A stretch of 64,000 bases of DNA from Rhodanobacter sp. T12-5 (GTDB taxonomy: Bacteria > Pseudomonadota > Gammaproteobacteria > Xanthomonadales > Rhodanobacteraceae), in the NCBI RefSeq assembly GCF_008329435.1, contig NZ_NPKN01000004.1, positions 124,001 to 188,000 of the forward strand. Direction: 5' to 3'. This document shows, piece by piece, positions 34,801-42,840 of this stretch; within the stretch, counting starts at the first letter, position 1; each line of letters begins with the position of its first letter. Under the pieces are notes generated by a model. That model was not told the DNA's origin and made no database searches. It saw only the letters and a program-made list of their open reading frames with translations. The position numbers were made by a program, and so were the translations under genes.

Positions 34801-35089
34801 ACGTCACGGTCAGCGTCAGGCTGCCGTCACTGGTGGCCTGCGAGGAGGTGTACAGCATGCCTTCGGCACCGTTGATCTGCTCCTCCAGCGGCGTGGCGAC
34901 GGTCTGCGCGATCACCTTCGGGTTGGCACCGGGATAGCTGGCGTGCACCACCACGGTGGGCGGTACCACTTCCGGGTATTCGCTGATCGGCAGCTGGAAC
35001 ACCGCGATGGAGCCGGTGATCACGAACAGCAGCGACAGCACGGCGGCCATGATTGGCCGGTCGACGAAGAACTGGGCAATGTTTTTCAT
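31898..35089 (-). CDS. RND efflux pump, inner-membrane transporter (HAE1/MexF-like)
   Basis: A 1063-residue proton-driven RND transporter with the usual 12 membrane segments and two large periplasmic loops. The proton-relay aspartates are in GIVVDDAIVVVENVERH (near residue 407). The N-terminal MKNIAQFFVDRPIMAAVLSL and the FVPGQDKQYLVAFAQLPDA region match the MexF/BmeB branch. It exports drugs, solvents or metabolites from the periplasm or inner leaflet. It is the middle gene of the adaptor-pump-duct operon; the stop shares one base with ATG 31898. No internal break was found. Confidence 0.95.
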   Translation of the reverse strand: MKNIAQFFVDRPIMAAVLSLLFVITGSIAVFQLPISEYPEVVPPTVVVHASYPGANPKVIAQTVATPLEEQINGAEGMLYTSSQATSDGSLTLTVTFALGTDLNNAQVDVQNRVAQALPKLPEEVQRLGVTTQKSSPDLTMVVHLTSPDQRYDMLYLSNYARLHVKDVLGRLDGIGDVQIFGAGEYSMRVWLDPQKLAQRSLTTGDVINAIREQNVQVAAGALNAPPGPSNNAFQLNINTRGRLVSEDDFRNIIVRTDANGGVTHLSDVAKVDLGSNNYALRSLLDNKPAVALPIFARPGSNAIQISDEVRATMAQLKKDFPQGVDYSIVYDPTVFVRGSIEAVVHTLLEAILLVVLVVILFLQTWRASIIPLVAVPVSLIGTFAVMYLAGFSLNALSLFGLVLAIGIVVDDAIVVVENVERHIELGQAPKEATRQAMHEVTGPIVATALVLCAVFIPTAFVSGLTGQFYRQFALTIAISTVISAFNSLTLSPALAAVLLKPHNAPKDRLTRGIDRAFGWLFRPFNRMFHRGSERYVGGVKRIVGKGKLALVVYAGLIALTWFGFSHVPTGFVPGQDKQYLVAFAQLPDAASLDRSDDVIRRMSAIALKQPGVEHAVAFPGLSINGFTNSTNSGIVFVTLKPFEDRRSADLSAGAIAGALNQKFGAIQDAYIAVFPPPPVMGLGTIGGFRMQIEDRSDRGFDELYKQTQNLIAASRKDPALAGLFSSFQVSVPQVDADVNREKAKAEGVNLGDVYQTMQAYMGSLYVNDFNRFGRTYQVNVSADPAFRHTPEDILQLKTRNAQGQMVPLGSFVTVQHGAGPDRVQHYNGYPTAEINGGPAPGFSSGQAQAAMEKLAKDNLPNGMSFEWTELTYQQILAGNTAILVFPLCVLLVFLVLSSLYESWSLPLAVILIVPMVLLSAIAGVWLSGGDNNIFTQIGLIVLVGLACKNAILIVEFARERQHEGMARHEAVLEAAKLRLRPILMTSFAFIMGVVPLVTSHGAGAEMRHAMGVAVFSGMLGVTIFGLIYTPLFYVLIRALVERREARAAERAAAHALPALENH

Positions 35090-35172
35090 GCAATGAATCC
35101 TCGACGAAGCCGCTGCGCGGCCTCGGTCTTCTTTGCTCCTCCCCCTGCACGGCAGGGAGCGGGAGAGTGTGT

Positions 35173-36417
35173 TCAGCCTTGCGGGGTCTTTGCGGTCGCC
35201 GTGTTGGCCTGCGCGGTGCGCGAATCGGCGTTCGGTGCATCGCCCCGCTCGACCAGCGCCTTGTCCGTGCTGTCCAGCCGGTAGCTCATCGCCACTTTCT
35301 GCGGATTCACCTCGACCCCGGGGCGCACGCGCTGCAGGCCGTTCACCACCACCAGGTCGTTGGCGGTCAGGCCGCTGTCGACCACGCGCAGGCCATGCAC
35401 CAGCGCGCCGGTGTCGACCTTGCGGTATTGCACCTTGTTGTCCTTGTCGACCACGTAGACGAACTGGTTGCCGAGGTCGGTGCCGATCGCGCGGTCGTCC
35501 ACCAGTACGCGCGGGCGCGCCTGGCCGCTCTGCAGCTGCACGCGGGCGTACAGGCCGGGCGTGTACAGCCCGTCGGCGTTGTCGAACACCGCGCGCAGGC
35601 GCATCGTGCCGGAGCCGGTGTGCAACTGGTTGTCGACGAAGTCGAGGCGGCCCTCATGCGGGTAGCCCGTCTCGTCGGCCAGGCCCATCGCGGCCTCGAT
35701 CCGCGCGTTGCGGCCGGCCTGCTTCGCGCTGGCGCGCAGATGGTCGAGCTTGAGCCAGGTCTGCTCGTCCACGTCGAAGTAGACGTAGACCGGGTTGACC
35801 GAGACCACGCTGGTCAGCACGTCGTTGCTGGTGACCAGGTTGCCGGGGGTGACGCGGGCATTGCTGACGCGACCGTCGATCGGCGAGCGCACCTGGGTGA
35901 AGTCCAGGTTCAGCCGCGCCGCGGCCAGTGCGGCGGTGGCGGCACCGAGCTGCGCCCGCGCGCTTTGCGCGGTGGTGGCCTGGCGGTCGGCTTCCTGCTG
36001 CGCGATCGCGTGCTGGGCCAGCAGCATCTCGGCGCGGCGCTGGTTGGTCTCGGCCAGGCTCAGTTCGGCCTTGGCCTGTGCCTGGTTGGCGACCAGCCGG
36101 TCGACCTCGGCCTGGTAGGGGCGGGCGTCGAGCTGGAACAGCACGTCGCCCTTGTGCACCAGCGCGCCCTCCTGGAAATGCACCGACTCCACGAAGCCGC
36201 CGACCCGCGGCTGCACCTGGACCGTGTTGACCGCCTGCAGCCGGCCGGTGAACTCGGCACTGTCGCTGACCTTGCGGCTCAACGCCTGCGCCACGGTCAC
36301 TTCCGGCGGCGGCCCACCGGCGGGGCTTTGCGCATGGCTGTCGTCGCCGTGCAGGAGAACCCAGCTGCCCAGTACGGCGACGGCGATCAGGGGGACCAGC
36401 ATCCATTGTTTTTTCAT
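35173..36417 (-). CDS. RND efflux periplasmic adaptor (MexE-like)
   Basis: A 414-residue membrane fusion protein. One N-terminal signal/anchor helix (LVPLIAVAVLGSWVLL) is followed by a lipoyl half (VNTVQVQPRVGGFVESVHFQ), an alpha-hairpin of about residues 95-170, the second lipoyl half (VRSPIDGRVSNARVTPGNLV) and the beta-barrel and membrane-proximal domains. It bridges the pump to the outer-membrane duct. First gene of the operon; 83 bases separate it from the pump gene. The divergent LysR gene is the probable regulator. Confidence 0.93.
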   Translation of the reverse strand: MKKQWMLVPLIAVAVLGSWVLLHGDDSHAQSPAGGPPPEVTVAQALSRKVSDSAEFTGRLQAVNTVQVQPRVGGFVESVHFQEGALVHKGDVLFQLDARPYQAEVDRLVANQAQAKAELSLAETNQRRAEMLLAQHAIAQQEADRQATTAQSARAQLGAATAALAAARLNLDFTQVRSPIDGRVSNARVTPGNLVTSNDVLTSVVSVNPVYVYFDVDEQTWLKLDHLRASAKQAGRNARIEAAMGLADETGYPHEGRLDFVDNQLHTGSGTMRLRAVFDNADGLYTPGLYARVQLQSGQARPRVLVDDRAIGTDLGNQFVYVVDKDNKVQYRKVDTGALVHGLRVVDSGLTANDLVVVNGLQRVRPGVEVNPQKVAMSYRLDSTDKALVERGDAPNADSRTAQANTATAKTPQG

Positions 36418-36475
36418 CTTTCGCTCCCAACACCTTGTTTGCCGGGCAGGGGATTCCCCGGCGAGGGTCGAGAGA

Positions 36476-36495
36476 ATAGGTGTACTTACGGGTAT
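36476..36495. promoter_or_regulatory. Candidate LysR-box between efflux operon and regulator
   Basis: ATAGGTGTACTTACGGGTAT, with interrupted ATA...TAT symmetry and T-N11-A spacing, lies in the 144-base divergent intergenic region. Placement fits a LysR regulator binding site, but the dyad is imperfect. Confidence 0.35.
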
Positions 36496-36561
36496 AGAAA
36501 ATCCGTTTCTTGCGCATTACACTCGTGCGCCGCAGTCACGAATCGACGAGGAATTGAAACA

Positions 36562-37524
36562 ATGGAAGACTTTTCCGCCATTTCGACCTTCGTCCGCGTG
36601 GTCGAGGCCAAGAGTTTCGCTGCCGCCGCCAACCAGCTCGGCATGACCCCGTCCGGTGTCAGCCGGGCCGTTTCCCGGCTGGAAGCCCAGCTCGGCGCCC
36701 GGCTGCTGTTCCGCTCCACCCGGTCCCTGCGTCTGACCGACGATGGGGCCTCTTTCCACGCGCGTTGCAAGGAGATCCTCGCCGACCTGGCCGAGGCGAC
36801 CGAGGCGCTGAACTTTGCCAACAGCAAGCCGACCGGCAAGTTGCGCGTGGGCATCTCGCTATCGGTGGGCCGCGCTGCGGTGATCCCCCGCCTGTCCGAG
36901 TTCGAGCAGCGTTACCCGGACATCCGGCTGGAGTTGTCGATGAGCGACACGCCGGCGGACCTCAACGGCGAAGGTCTGGATTGCGCGATCCGTGTCGGCC
37001 AACTGGAGGATTCCAGCCTGATCGCGCGCAAGATCGGCTACCTGAGCAACGTGGTGTGCGCCTCGCCGGAGTACCTGCGCAAGCACGGCGCGCCGCGCAG
37101 TATCGAGGACCTGAAGGATCACCGCTGCATCAACTACGTCTATCCGAACGGCCGTCCGCGCCAGTGGCAGTTCGACACGCCAGGCGGGCAGGTGAGCGTG
37201 GACATCGACGCGCACATGCTGATCAACGACGGCGAATCGGTGTTGCAGGCGGTGGCGGCCGGCCTGGGCATCACCCAGATGCCGCGCATGATGGCCGCAT
37301 GCATGCTCGACAAGGGCATGCTGCAGATGGTGATGACCGACACCAATTCCACCGGCAAGCCGGTGTGGCTCGTCTACCCGCAGAAGAAACACCTGTCCGC
37401 CCGCGTGCAGGCCTTCATGGAATGGGTGCGCGAGCTGTTCGACCGCACCAATCAGTGCACGGTCGCCACCCCGAAAGCCATGCCGAAACCGGTGCGCAAG
37501 GAACTGCTGGCCGAAGTGGCGTAG
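36562..37524 (+). CDS. LysR family regulator of the adjacent efflux operon
   Basis: A 320-residue LysR-type regulator. The N-terminal winged HTH is FSAISTFVRVVEAKSFAAAA, then QLGMTPSGVSRAVSRLEAQL. The effector domain has LRVGISLSVGRAAVIPRL, DLNGEGLDCAIRVGQLEDSS and GLGITQMPRMMAA. It belongs to the large CrgA/AaeR-like group that often sits beside RND or oxidoreductase genes. Divergent placement from the adaptor gene implies control of the pump operon. ATG 36562 follows a GAGGAATTGAAAC Shine-Dalgarno region. Confidence 0.92.
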   Translation: MEDFSAISTFVRVVEAKSFAAAANQLGMTPSGVSRAVSRLEAQLGARLLFRSTRSLRLTDDGASFHARCKEILADLAEATEALNFANSKPTGKLRVGISLSVGRAAVIPRLSEFEQRYPDIRLELSMSDTPADLNGEGLDCAIRVGQLEDSSLIARKIGYLSNVVCASPEYLRKHGAPRSIEDLKDHRCINYVYPNGRPRQWQFDTPGGQVSVDIDAHMLINDGESVLQAVAAGLGITQMPRMMAACMLDKGMLQMVMTDTNSTGKPVWLVYPQKKHLSARVQAFMEWVRELFDRTNQCTVATPKAMPKPVRKELLAEVA

Positions 37525-37547
37525 ACAGGCGCCGGCCGCGGCAGGTT

Positions 37548-38345
37548 TCAGCCCCCGGCCGGCACCAGCAGCAACAGTGCCACGCCGAAGGCGATGCGGT
37601 AGATCGCGAACGGGGTGAAGGTGTGGCTGCGGATGTAGCCGAGCAGCCACTTCACCGCGACGAACGCCATGACCGCCGAGACCACGAAGCCGACCAGCAG
37701 GGCGGTCCAATCCTCGTGCGCGGCGCCGCCGTCCTTCACCACCTTCAGCAGCTCGTAGCCGGTGGCCGCGTACATCGTGGGTATGCCGACGAGAAACGCG
37801 AATTCGGTGGCCGCCGCGCGGTTGCTGGTGCCGAACAGCATCGCCGCGAAGATCGTCGCGGCCGAGCGCGAAGTGCCGGGGAAAATGCCGGCGAGCATCT
37901 GCGCGATGCCGACCAGGATCGCCACGCGCCAGGTCACCTCGCTGCGATCGGGCTGGCGCGCGGCCAGCCGCTCGGCGGCGATCATCCACAAGCCGCCGAT
38001 CACCAGCGCCCAGGCTACCGGCGTCACCGTCTCGGGCAACTTGAAGCCCAGCTTCACTGCGACAAAGCCGAGCACGGCGGTGATCGCGAACGCCACCATC
38101 AGCTTCAGCAGGTAGTCGCGGTTGGCCGGATCGCGCCACTGCGTCAGCAGTTGCCAGATGCGTTTCCAGTAGATCAGCGTGACCGCGAGGATCGCGCCGG
38201 CCTGGATGCCGATGTTGAACAGGTCCGAGCGGGCGCCCAGGCCGAATTTCTCGGCGATCAGCAAATGACCTGTCGAGGAGATCGGCAGGAATTCGGTGAT
38301 GCCCTCGATGATGCCAAGCAGGATGACGTGGAGCAGGTCGGTCAC
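37548..38345 (-). CDS. uppP: Undecaprenyl-diphosphatase (BacA/UppP)
   Basis: A 265-residue inner-membrane enzyme that removes a phosphate from undecaprenyl diphosphate to recycle the lipid carrier for peptidoglycan and O-antigen. Signature motifs are GIIEGITEFLPISSTGHL near the N-terminus and GIFPGTSRSAATI in the middle, with about seven membrane segments. The GTG at 38345 gives the usual length and start (VTDLLHVILLG); an in-frame ATG at 38396 adds 17 residues. The gene is convergent with the LysR gene, with only 23 bases between the stops. Confidence 0.94.
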   Translation of the reverse strand: MTDLLHVILLGIIEGITEFLPISSTGHLLIAEKFGLGARSDLFNIGIQAGAILAVTLIYWKRIWQLLTQWRDPANRDYLLKLMVAFAITAVLGFVAVKLGFKLPETVTPVAWALVIGGLWMIAAERLAARQPDRSEVTWRVAILVGIAQMLAGIFPGTSRSAATIFAAMLFGTSNRAAATEFAFLVGIPTMYAATGYELLKVVKDGGAAHEDWTALLVGFVVSAVMAFVAVKWLLGYIRSHTFTPFAIYRIAFGVALLLLVPAGG

Positions 38346-38953
38346 GGGCGGGTCCGTTGCAAGGTGGGACAGCGCTGGCGCACACGTCGCCGGCATGACG
38401 CCATAGCTTACGGGGTTTGCCGTCGCGCCGGACGGCCGCGGGCCGGGCGGGCTCGCCGGAACAGTGCAGACGCAGCCGCAGAAGGCTGTGGCTGGTGCCG
38501 ACGCCGAGCGGTCGTGTCGTCGCCGATGGTGCGGCGGCTACGGCTTTCGCCAGTGGCGCATGGTCTGCCGGGGCCATGGGGAGGCTGCAGCCGCTTGGCC
38601 ATGTCATGGCGCATGGACGTCTGGACGGCCATCGGCACAACAGCATTGCTCGCGGTGCGTGGCCGTTCCGGATTCCGGCAAAGCGGTTGCCTGGCTTCGG
38701 CGTGCACGGCATCGGCGGTGCGTTGCCGACTGCGTGATCGGCGCGCCGGTGCCGGGGAGCGCCCGGTGGTCACCGGCTTGGCGTGTGGCTGGCGGGCGGG
38801 GCATCATCGTGGCGTGGGGCGGGCTGACTGAAGGTCAAGGTGGTGTTCGGCCTGCGCCTGCCGCACGAGGCCGGCGCACGAAGGGCGGGGCATTACCTCG
38901 CGTTGGCGAAAGTACCTACGATGGGCGTGCCGGCGATCAAACCGGAAATGCTA
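38346..38953. other. Long intergenic region between uppP and the glnA control region
   Basis: About 600 bases. Several open frames of 60-120 codons exist on both strands, but none has a Shine-Dalgarno sequence, a recognisable domain or plausible composition. The last part merges with the glnA enhancer at 38954. Nothing else was recognised. Confidence 0.55.
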
Positions 38954-39002
38954 TGACTCACGATGGTGCAATCACGTTTGCAGATTGCACTATCATGAAG
39001 CC
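38954..39002 (+). promoter_or_regulatory. Putative NtrC enhancer upstream of glnA (two sites)
   Basis: Two NtrC-like 17-mers resembling TGCACYA-N3-TGGTGCA. Site 1 (38954-38970) has a perfect right half TGGTGCA, and site 2 (38986-39002) has a perfect left half TGCACTA; the other halves are degenerate. Their centres are 32 bases apart (three helical turns) and about 130 and 98 bases ahead of the predicted sigma-54 start, as in enteric glnA. The inner bases also form GTGCAATC-N9-GATTGCAC. Confidence 0.65.
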
Positions 39003-39065
39003 AATTTGCTTGCCGAGCTGCCCCGGAAGCCCCTCAGTCGTTGCCGCGGCGCGGGTTCGCCCCGC

Positions 39066-39081
39066 TGGCACGGGCCTTGCT
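39066..39081 (+). promoter_or_regulatory. Sigma-54 promoter of glnA
   Basis: TGGCACGGGCCTTGCT matches the -24/-12 consensus TGGCAC-N5-TTGCW, with GG at 39067-39068 and GC at 39079-39080 separated by exactly 10 bases. The predicted transcript starts near 39092, about 28 bases ahead of the glnA ATG. Confidence 0.85.
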
Positions 39082-39119
39082 CAGATCACCCAGATCACCC
39101 ATCCCAACGAGGTTGCTCC

Positions 39120-40532
39120 ATGTCCGCCGCCAACACCGTGCTCGACCTGATCCAGGAACACGAGGTCGAGTTCGTCGACTTCCGTTTCGCCGACATGCTC
39201 GGCGTGCATCACCACGTCACCTTCCCGGCCCACGCGATCGACGAGTCGACGTTCGAGGACGGCAAGATGTTCGACGGCTCCTCGATCACCGGCTGGAAGG
39301 GCATCAACGAGTCGGACATGATCCTGCTGCCCGATCCGGACACCGCCCACCTCGATCCATTCAGTGCGCACGTGCAGTTGATCCTGCATTGCGACGTGCT
39401 GGAGCCGAGCACCATGCAGGCTTACGGCCGCGACCCGCGCTCGATCGCCAAGCGCGGCGAGGCGTTCCTGAAATCCACCGGCATCGCCGACACCGCATTC
39501 TTCGGCCCCGAGCCGGAGTTCTTCATTTTCGATTCGGTGCGCTGGCAGAACGACCCGGGCCGCGTGTTCTACGAGATCGGCTCCGAGGAAGCGGCGTGGT
39601 CGTCGCGCTACAAGTACGACGGCAACAACACCGGCCACCGGCCCGGCGTGAAGGGCGGCTACTTCCCGGTCAGCCCGGTCGATTCGCTCGGCGACCTGCG
39701 CGCGGACATGTGCAAGGTGCTCGAATCGCTCGGCCAGAAGGTCGAGGTGCATCACCATGAAGTGGCGAATGCCGGCCAGTGCGAGATCGGCGTGCGCTTC
39801 AACACGCTGGTGAAGAAGGCCGACGAACTGATGACGATGAAGTACGTCATCAAGAACGTGGCGCACCAGAACGGCAAGACCGTCACCTTCATGCCCAAGC
39901 CGCTGGTCGGCGACAACGGCAGCGGCATGCACGTGCACCAGTCGCTCAGCAAGAACGGCGAGAACCTGTTCGCCGGCGACCTGTACGGCGGCCTGAGCCA
40001 GACCGCGCTGTGGTACATCGGCGGCATCTTCAAGCACGCCCGCGCGATCAACGCGTTCGCCAACTCCACCACCAACAGCTACAAGCGCCTGGTGCCGGGC
40101 TTCGAGGCGCCGGTGATGCTGGCCTACTCCGCACGCAATCGTTCGGCGAGCTGCCGCATCCCGTACGTGGCCAGCCCGAAGGGCCGCCGCATCGAGGTGC
40201 GCTTCCCCGACCCGATGAACTCCGGCTACCTGGTGTTCACTGCGCTGATGATGGCCGGTCTGGACGGCATCTTGAACAAGATCGACCCGGGCGCACCGGC
40301 CGACAAGGATTTGTACGACCTGCCGCCGGAAGAAGAAAAGAACATCCCCCAGGTCTGCTCCAGCCTCGACGCCGCGCTGGAAGCGCTGGACAAGGACCGC
40401 GACTTCCTCAAGGCCGGCGGCGTGTTCACCGACGACTTCATCGACGCCTACATCGAGGTGAAGATGAAGGAAGTCACCAAGTACCGCGCCAGCACGCATC
40501 CGCTGGAATTCCAGATGTACTACTCGCTCTGA
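39120..40532 (+). CDS. glnA: Glutamine synthetase type I
   Basis: A 470-residue dodecameric glutamine synthetase that makes glutamine from glutamate, ammonia and ATP. Motifs are [23 protein letters not shown], the ATP-site [17 protein letters not shown] and [20 protein letters not shown]. The adenylylation site is Tyr399 in [10 protein letters not shown], so GlnE-type control is expected. Transcription should be from the sigma-54 promoter just upstream under NtrC, whose gene is about 4.9 kb downstream. An ordinary terminator hairpin follows. Start ATG 39120 gives the usual N-terminus [11 protein letters not shown]. Confidence 0.97.
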   Translation: MSAANTVLDLIQEHEVEFVDFRFADMLGVHHHVTFPAHAIDESTFEDGKMFDGSSITGWKGINESDMILLPDPDTAHLDPFSAHVQLILHCDVLEPSTMQAYGRDPRSIAKRGEAFLKSTGIADTAFFGPEPEFFIFDSVRWQNDPGRVFYEIGSEEAAWSSRYKYDGNNTGHRPGVKGGYFPVSPVDSLGDLRADMCKVLESLGQKVEVHHHEVANAGQCEIGVRFNTLVKKADELMTMKYVIKNVAHQNGKTVTFMPKPLVGDNGSGMHVHQSLSKNGENLFAGDLYGGLSQTALWYIGGIFKHARAINAFANSTTNSYKRLVPGFEAPVMLAYSARNRSASCRIPYVASPKGRRIEVRFPDPMNSGYLVFTALMMAGLDGILNKIDPGAPADKDLYDLPPEEEKNIPQVCSSLDAALEALDKDRDFLKAGGVFTDDFIDAYIEVKMKEVTKYRASTHPLEFQMYYSL

Positions 40533-40554
40533 GCGGATGGTTCATGCGGTGAGA

Positions 40555-40585
40555 ACAACGGGCGCCTCGGCGCCCGTTGTGTTTG
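40555..40585 (+). terminator. Terminator hairpin after glnA
   Basis: A perfect 12-base-pair stem, ACAACGGGCGCC (40555-40566) with GGCGCCCGTTGT (40569-40580), followed by GTTTG. The T run is short, but stem strength and position 22 bases after the stop support termination. Confidence 0.75.
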
Positions 40586-40733
40586 CGCGGTCCGTACCCG
40601 CCCATGCACTGCCGCAGTCGGCGCGTGGAGTCGGCGCGCGAGAACGCGACGGATCGTCGACACGGCAACCACGCCGGCGCGTTGGCGTGTCGAGCAAAAC
40701 CGTCCGACCTCGTGGCGCGGGCGCGCGCTCCGG

Positions 40734-41180
40734 TCAGCGCAGCGCGGCGGAGTTGCCGTCTGTCTGCGGCGGCCATTGGGCCGCGTGGTATTTCGTCGCG
40801 ATGCCCTTGAGCAGGGTCGCCAGGTCATCAGCATCATGCCAGTGGCCCGCTGCCATGACCCCGAGCGGATGTTCCAGGGTCCGGAGGTCGTCCAGCGGAT
40901 TGACCGCCGAGAGCACCAGGTCGGCGCGGCTGCCCACCGCGACGGTGCCGAAATGCTGCGCACCTGGTTTGGCTGTCGCGATCAACTGCCCCGGCACGCG
41001 GGTGGCCGCCGACAAGACCTCGAAGCGGCTCAAGCCAGCCTGTTCCAGTGCATGCAGGTCCTGATGCAGCGAAAAGCCCGGCACCAGTCCCGGCAGCGAG
41101 GGCGCATCCGTGTCTGTGATCAAGGGAACGCCGGCGTCGTCGAGCGCCTGGACGAACCTCCCGGGTTTTGCTGCCGCCCG
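40734..41180 (-). pseudogene. C-terminal fragment of an amidohydrolase
   Basis: About 145 codons matching the end of an imidazolonepropionase-like metal-dependent amidohydrolase: LDDAGVPLITDTDAPSLPG carries the metal-binding Asp region, then LHQDLHALEQAGLSRFEVLS, AATRVPGQLI and VGSRADLVLSAVNPLDDLR. The N-terminal half with the HxH metal motif is missing. Upstream, in the same frame, a TGA at 41181-41183 separates it from a short Rossmann-like start. The product cannot be active. A deletion between two genes is the simplest explanation. Confidence 0.75.
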
Positions 41181-41255
41181 TCATGGCCGGCGCCTGGTGC
41201 TTGCGGGAAGCAAGCTCGCCCCGACGGCGCCGACGCCGATCAGGGCTATGTTCAT
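41181..41255 (-). pseudogene. N-terminal stub of an NAD(P)-binding protein
   Basis: Twenty-four codons from ATG 41255, with GGGAGA upstream, read MNIALIGVGAVGASLLPAS and then stop. GxGAVG at the N-terminus is the start of a Rossmann fold as in F420H2:NADP oxidoreductase-like or NmrA proteins. Beyond the stop the frame continues as the amidohydrolase fragment, so this is the 5' scar of a deleted gene that keeps its ribosome-binding site. Confidence 0.6.
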
Positions 41256-41407
41256 CGTGTTCTCCCGGATCTGATCATCGACCTCATTGGCGACGACGCT
41301 CGCCATCCCCGGCGATCATGGCGCGACGCTGGCTATCGGGTCAGACTGACACCGTGAATGTCCGCCATGCGCGGGCATGAACCGTCCACCCCTGCGGAGT
41401 TCTTCCG

Positions 41408-42205
41408 ATGCCTGAGCAAAGTACTCCTGCGATCCGCATGCCGACGATCTTCTTCGGCCATGGCAACCCGATGAACGCGCTGCACGACAACGACTGGAGC
41501 CGCGGCTGGGCCGCGATCGGCCGGCGCCTGCCGCGCCCGCGCGCGGTGTTGTCGGTATCGGCGCATTGGTACCTGCCCGGCACCGCGGTGACCGCCATGC
41601 CATCGCCACGCACGATCCACGATTTCGGCGGCTTTCCGCGCGAGTTGTTCGAGGTGCAATACCCGGCGCCGGGTGACCTCGAGCTGGTGCGTCGCGTGCG
41701 CGAACTGCTGCAGCCGCTGGACGTGGGCGAGGATCGCTCGTGGGGGCTGGACCACGGCACCTGGTCGGTGCTGCGCCACGTCTATCCCGACGCCGACGTG
41801 CCGGTGGTGCAGCTGTCCATCGACGAGTCGCAGCCGCCTGCGTTCCACTACGGCCTGGGCCGCCTGCTGCGGCCGCTGCGCGACGAGGGCATCCTGCTGA
41901 TCGGCAGCGGCGACGTGGTGCACAACCTGCACGCCTACGCCTGGGGCCGGCACCCGGCCGAGCCGTTCGACTGGGCGCTGCGCTTCGAGGCGAACGCGCG
42001 CGAGCTGATGTCGCAGGGCGATCACCAGGCCCTGGTGAACTACGAGACGCTGGGCCGCGACGCCGAACTGTCGATACCGACGCCCGACCATTACCTGCCA
42101 CTGCTGTACGTGCTCGGCGCCAGCGACGAGGGCGAGCCGGTGACGTTCCCGGTCGAAGGCATGGACGGCGGTTCGATCTCGATGCTGAGCGTGCAGTTCG
42201 GCTGA
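41408..42205 (+). CDS. ygiD: Extradiol ring-cleavage dioxygenase, 4,5-DOPA type
   Basis: A 265-residue LigB-superfamily protein of the YgiD/DODA group. It has FFGHGNPMNAL with a metal His, LSVSAHWYLPGT with a second His, SWGLDHGTWSVLRHVYPDAD and IGSGDVVHNLHAY. Members open the ring of catechols such as L-DOPA using zinc or iron in the cytoplasm; the natural substrate in this organism is unknown. It reads toward the dksA-like gene, and a weak hairpin lies between the convergent ends. Confidence 0.9.
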   Translation: MPEQSTPAIRMPTIFFGHGNPMNALHDNDWSRGWAAIGRRLPRPRAVLSVSAHWYLPGTAVTAMPSPRTIHDFGGFPRELFEVQYPAPGDLELVRRVRELLQPLDVGEDRSWGLDHGTWSVLRHVYPDADVPVVQLSIDESQPPAFHYGLGRLLRPLRDEGILLIGSGDVVHNLHAYAWGRHPAEPFDWALRFEANARELMSQGDHQALVNYETLGRDAELSIPTPDHYLPLLYVLGASDEGEPVTFPVEGMDGGSISMLSVQFG

Positions 42206-42227
42206 GCGTGTCCGCGCATGCCGCGGT

Positions 42228-42249
42228 TCAGCCGGCGAATGGTCCGGCT
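42228..42249. terminator. Weak hairpin between convergent ygiD and dksA-like genes
   Basis: CAGCCGG (42228-42234) pairs with CCGGCTG (42243-42249) across an 8-base loop. No T run follows on either strand. Confidence 0.35.
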
Positions 42250-42264
42250 GTGGACGATGGCGCG

Positions 42265-42648
42265 TCAGCGACGGGTTTCGCGCTGACCTTCCTCCTGCAC
42301 GGTGAGGATCGCCTCCGGCGTGGTCTCCAGACGGCTCAGCGGGATCGGCTCGCCGCTGAGGTCGGACAGACCATAACTGCCTTCCTCGATCTTCTGCAGC
42401 GCGCGTTCGATGTTCGCGACGCGGCGCTTGTTCACGTCGTGCAGCGCCTGGTCGATTTCCCGCTGCGCCATGTCCTGCGCATCCTCTTCTTCCTCCGCGG
42501 CCTCGTCGCCGTGTTCCAGCCGGAACGCCCGTTCGTGTTCCAGGCTGTCTTCCTCGCCGCGCATCAACTGGTTGCGCAGCGCGATCAGCTGCTGGCGCTG
42601 GCGCTCGATGAATTCCCGGCTCAGGCCGGCATGCTGCTGCGAGGACAT
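42265..42648 (-). CDS. Cysteine-free DksA/TraR-like protein
   Basis: A 127-residue protein with the coiled-coil and globular layout of DksA/TraR proteins, which bind the RNA polymerase secondary channel. The coiled-coil tip region lies around residues 47-62 (GDEAAEEEEDAQDMAQ). The following EIDQALHDVNKRRVANIERAL, then LQKIEEGSYGLSDLSGEPIP, aligns with the GTYGYCEDTGEPI-type zinc-finger region, but the cysteines are replaced by Leu and Ser. The whole protein contains no Cys, so it cannot hold zinc. Such non-zinc paralogs may act when zinc is scarce or under oxidants. Start ATG 42648; regulation is not visible. Confidence 0.85.
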   Translation of the reverse strand: MSSQQHAGLSREFIERQRQQLIALRNQLMRGEEDSLEHERAFRLEHGDEAAEEEEDAQDMAQREIDQALHDVNKRRVANIERALQKIEEGSYGLSDLSGEPIPLSRLETTPEAILTVQEEGQRETRR

Positions 42649-42840
42649 GGATGCTTCCGGTCGCGGCGCCCGTTCGCCATATCTGCCGACGATGAAATTG
42701 CGCCAGTGAATGCGCCGTAAAAGCTCGTTCGCGGGCAGAGCGGGAAAACCGGGGTGATCGCAGCCGCCATTCGAGCGATCGATCGACAGGGGGTCAGTCA
42801 GGCATGCGCGCATGTAGCCCTTGCTCGGTGAGCCATCATT

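Noticed and set aside
33389..35284. A 631-codon plus-strand frame opposite the RND pump
   Set aside because: Histidine/arginine/glutamine-rich shadow without homology; the pump on the minus strand is certain.
38417..38940. Small open frames in the long gap before glnA
   Set aside because: No ribosome-binding site, no homology and arginine-rich products; nothing distinguishes them from chance in GC-rich DNA.
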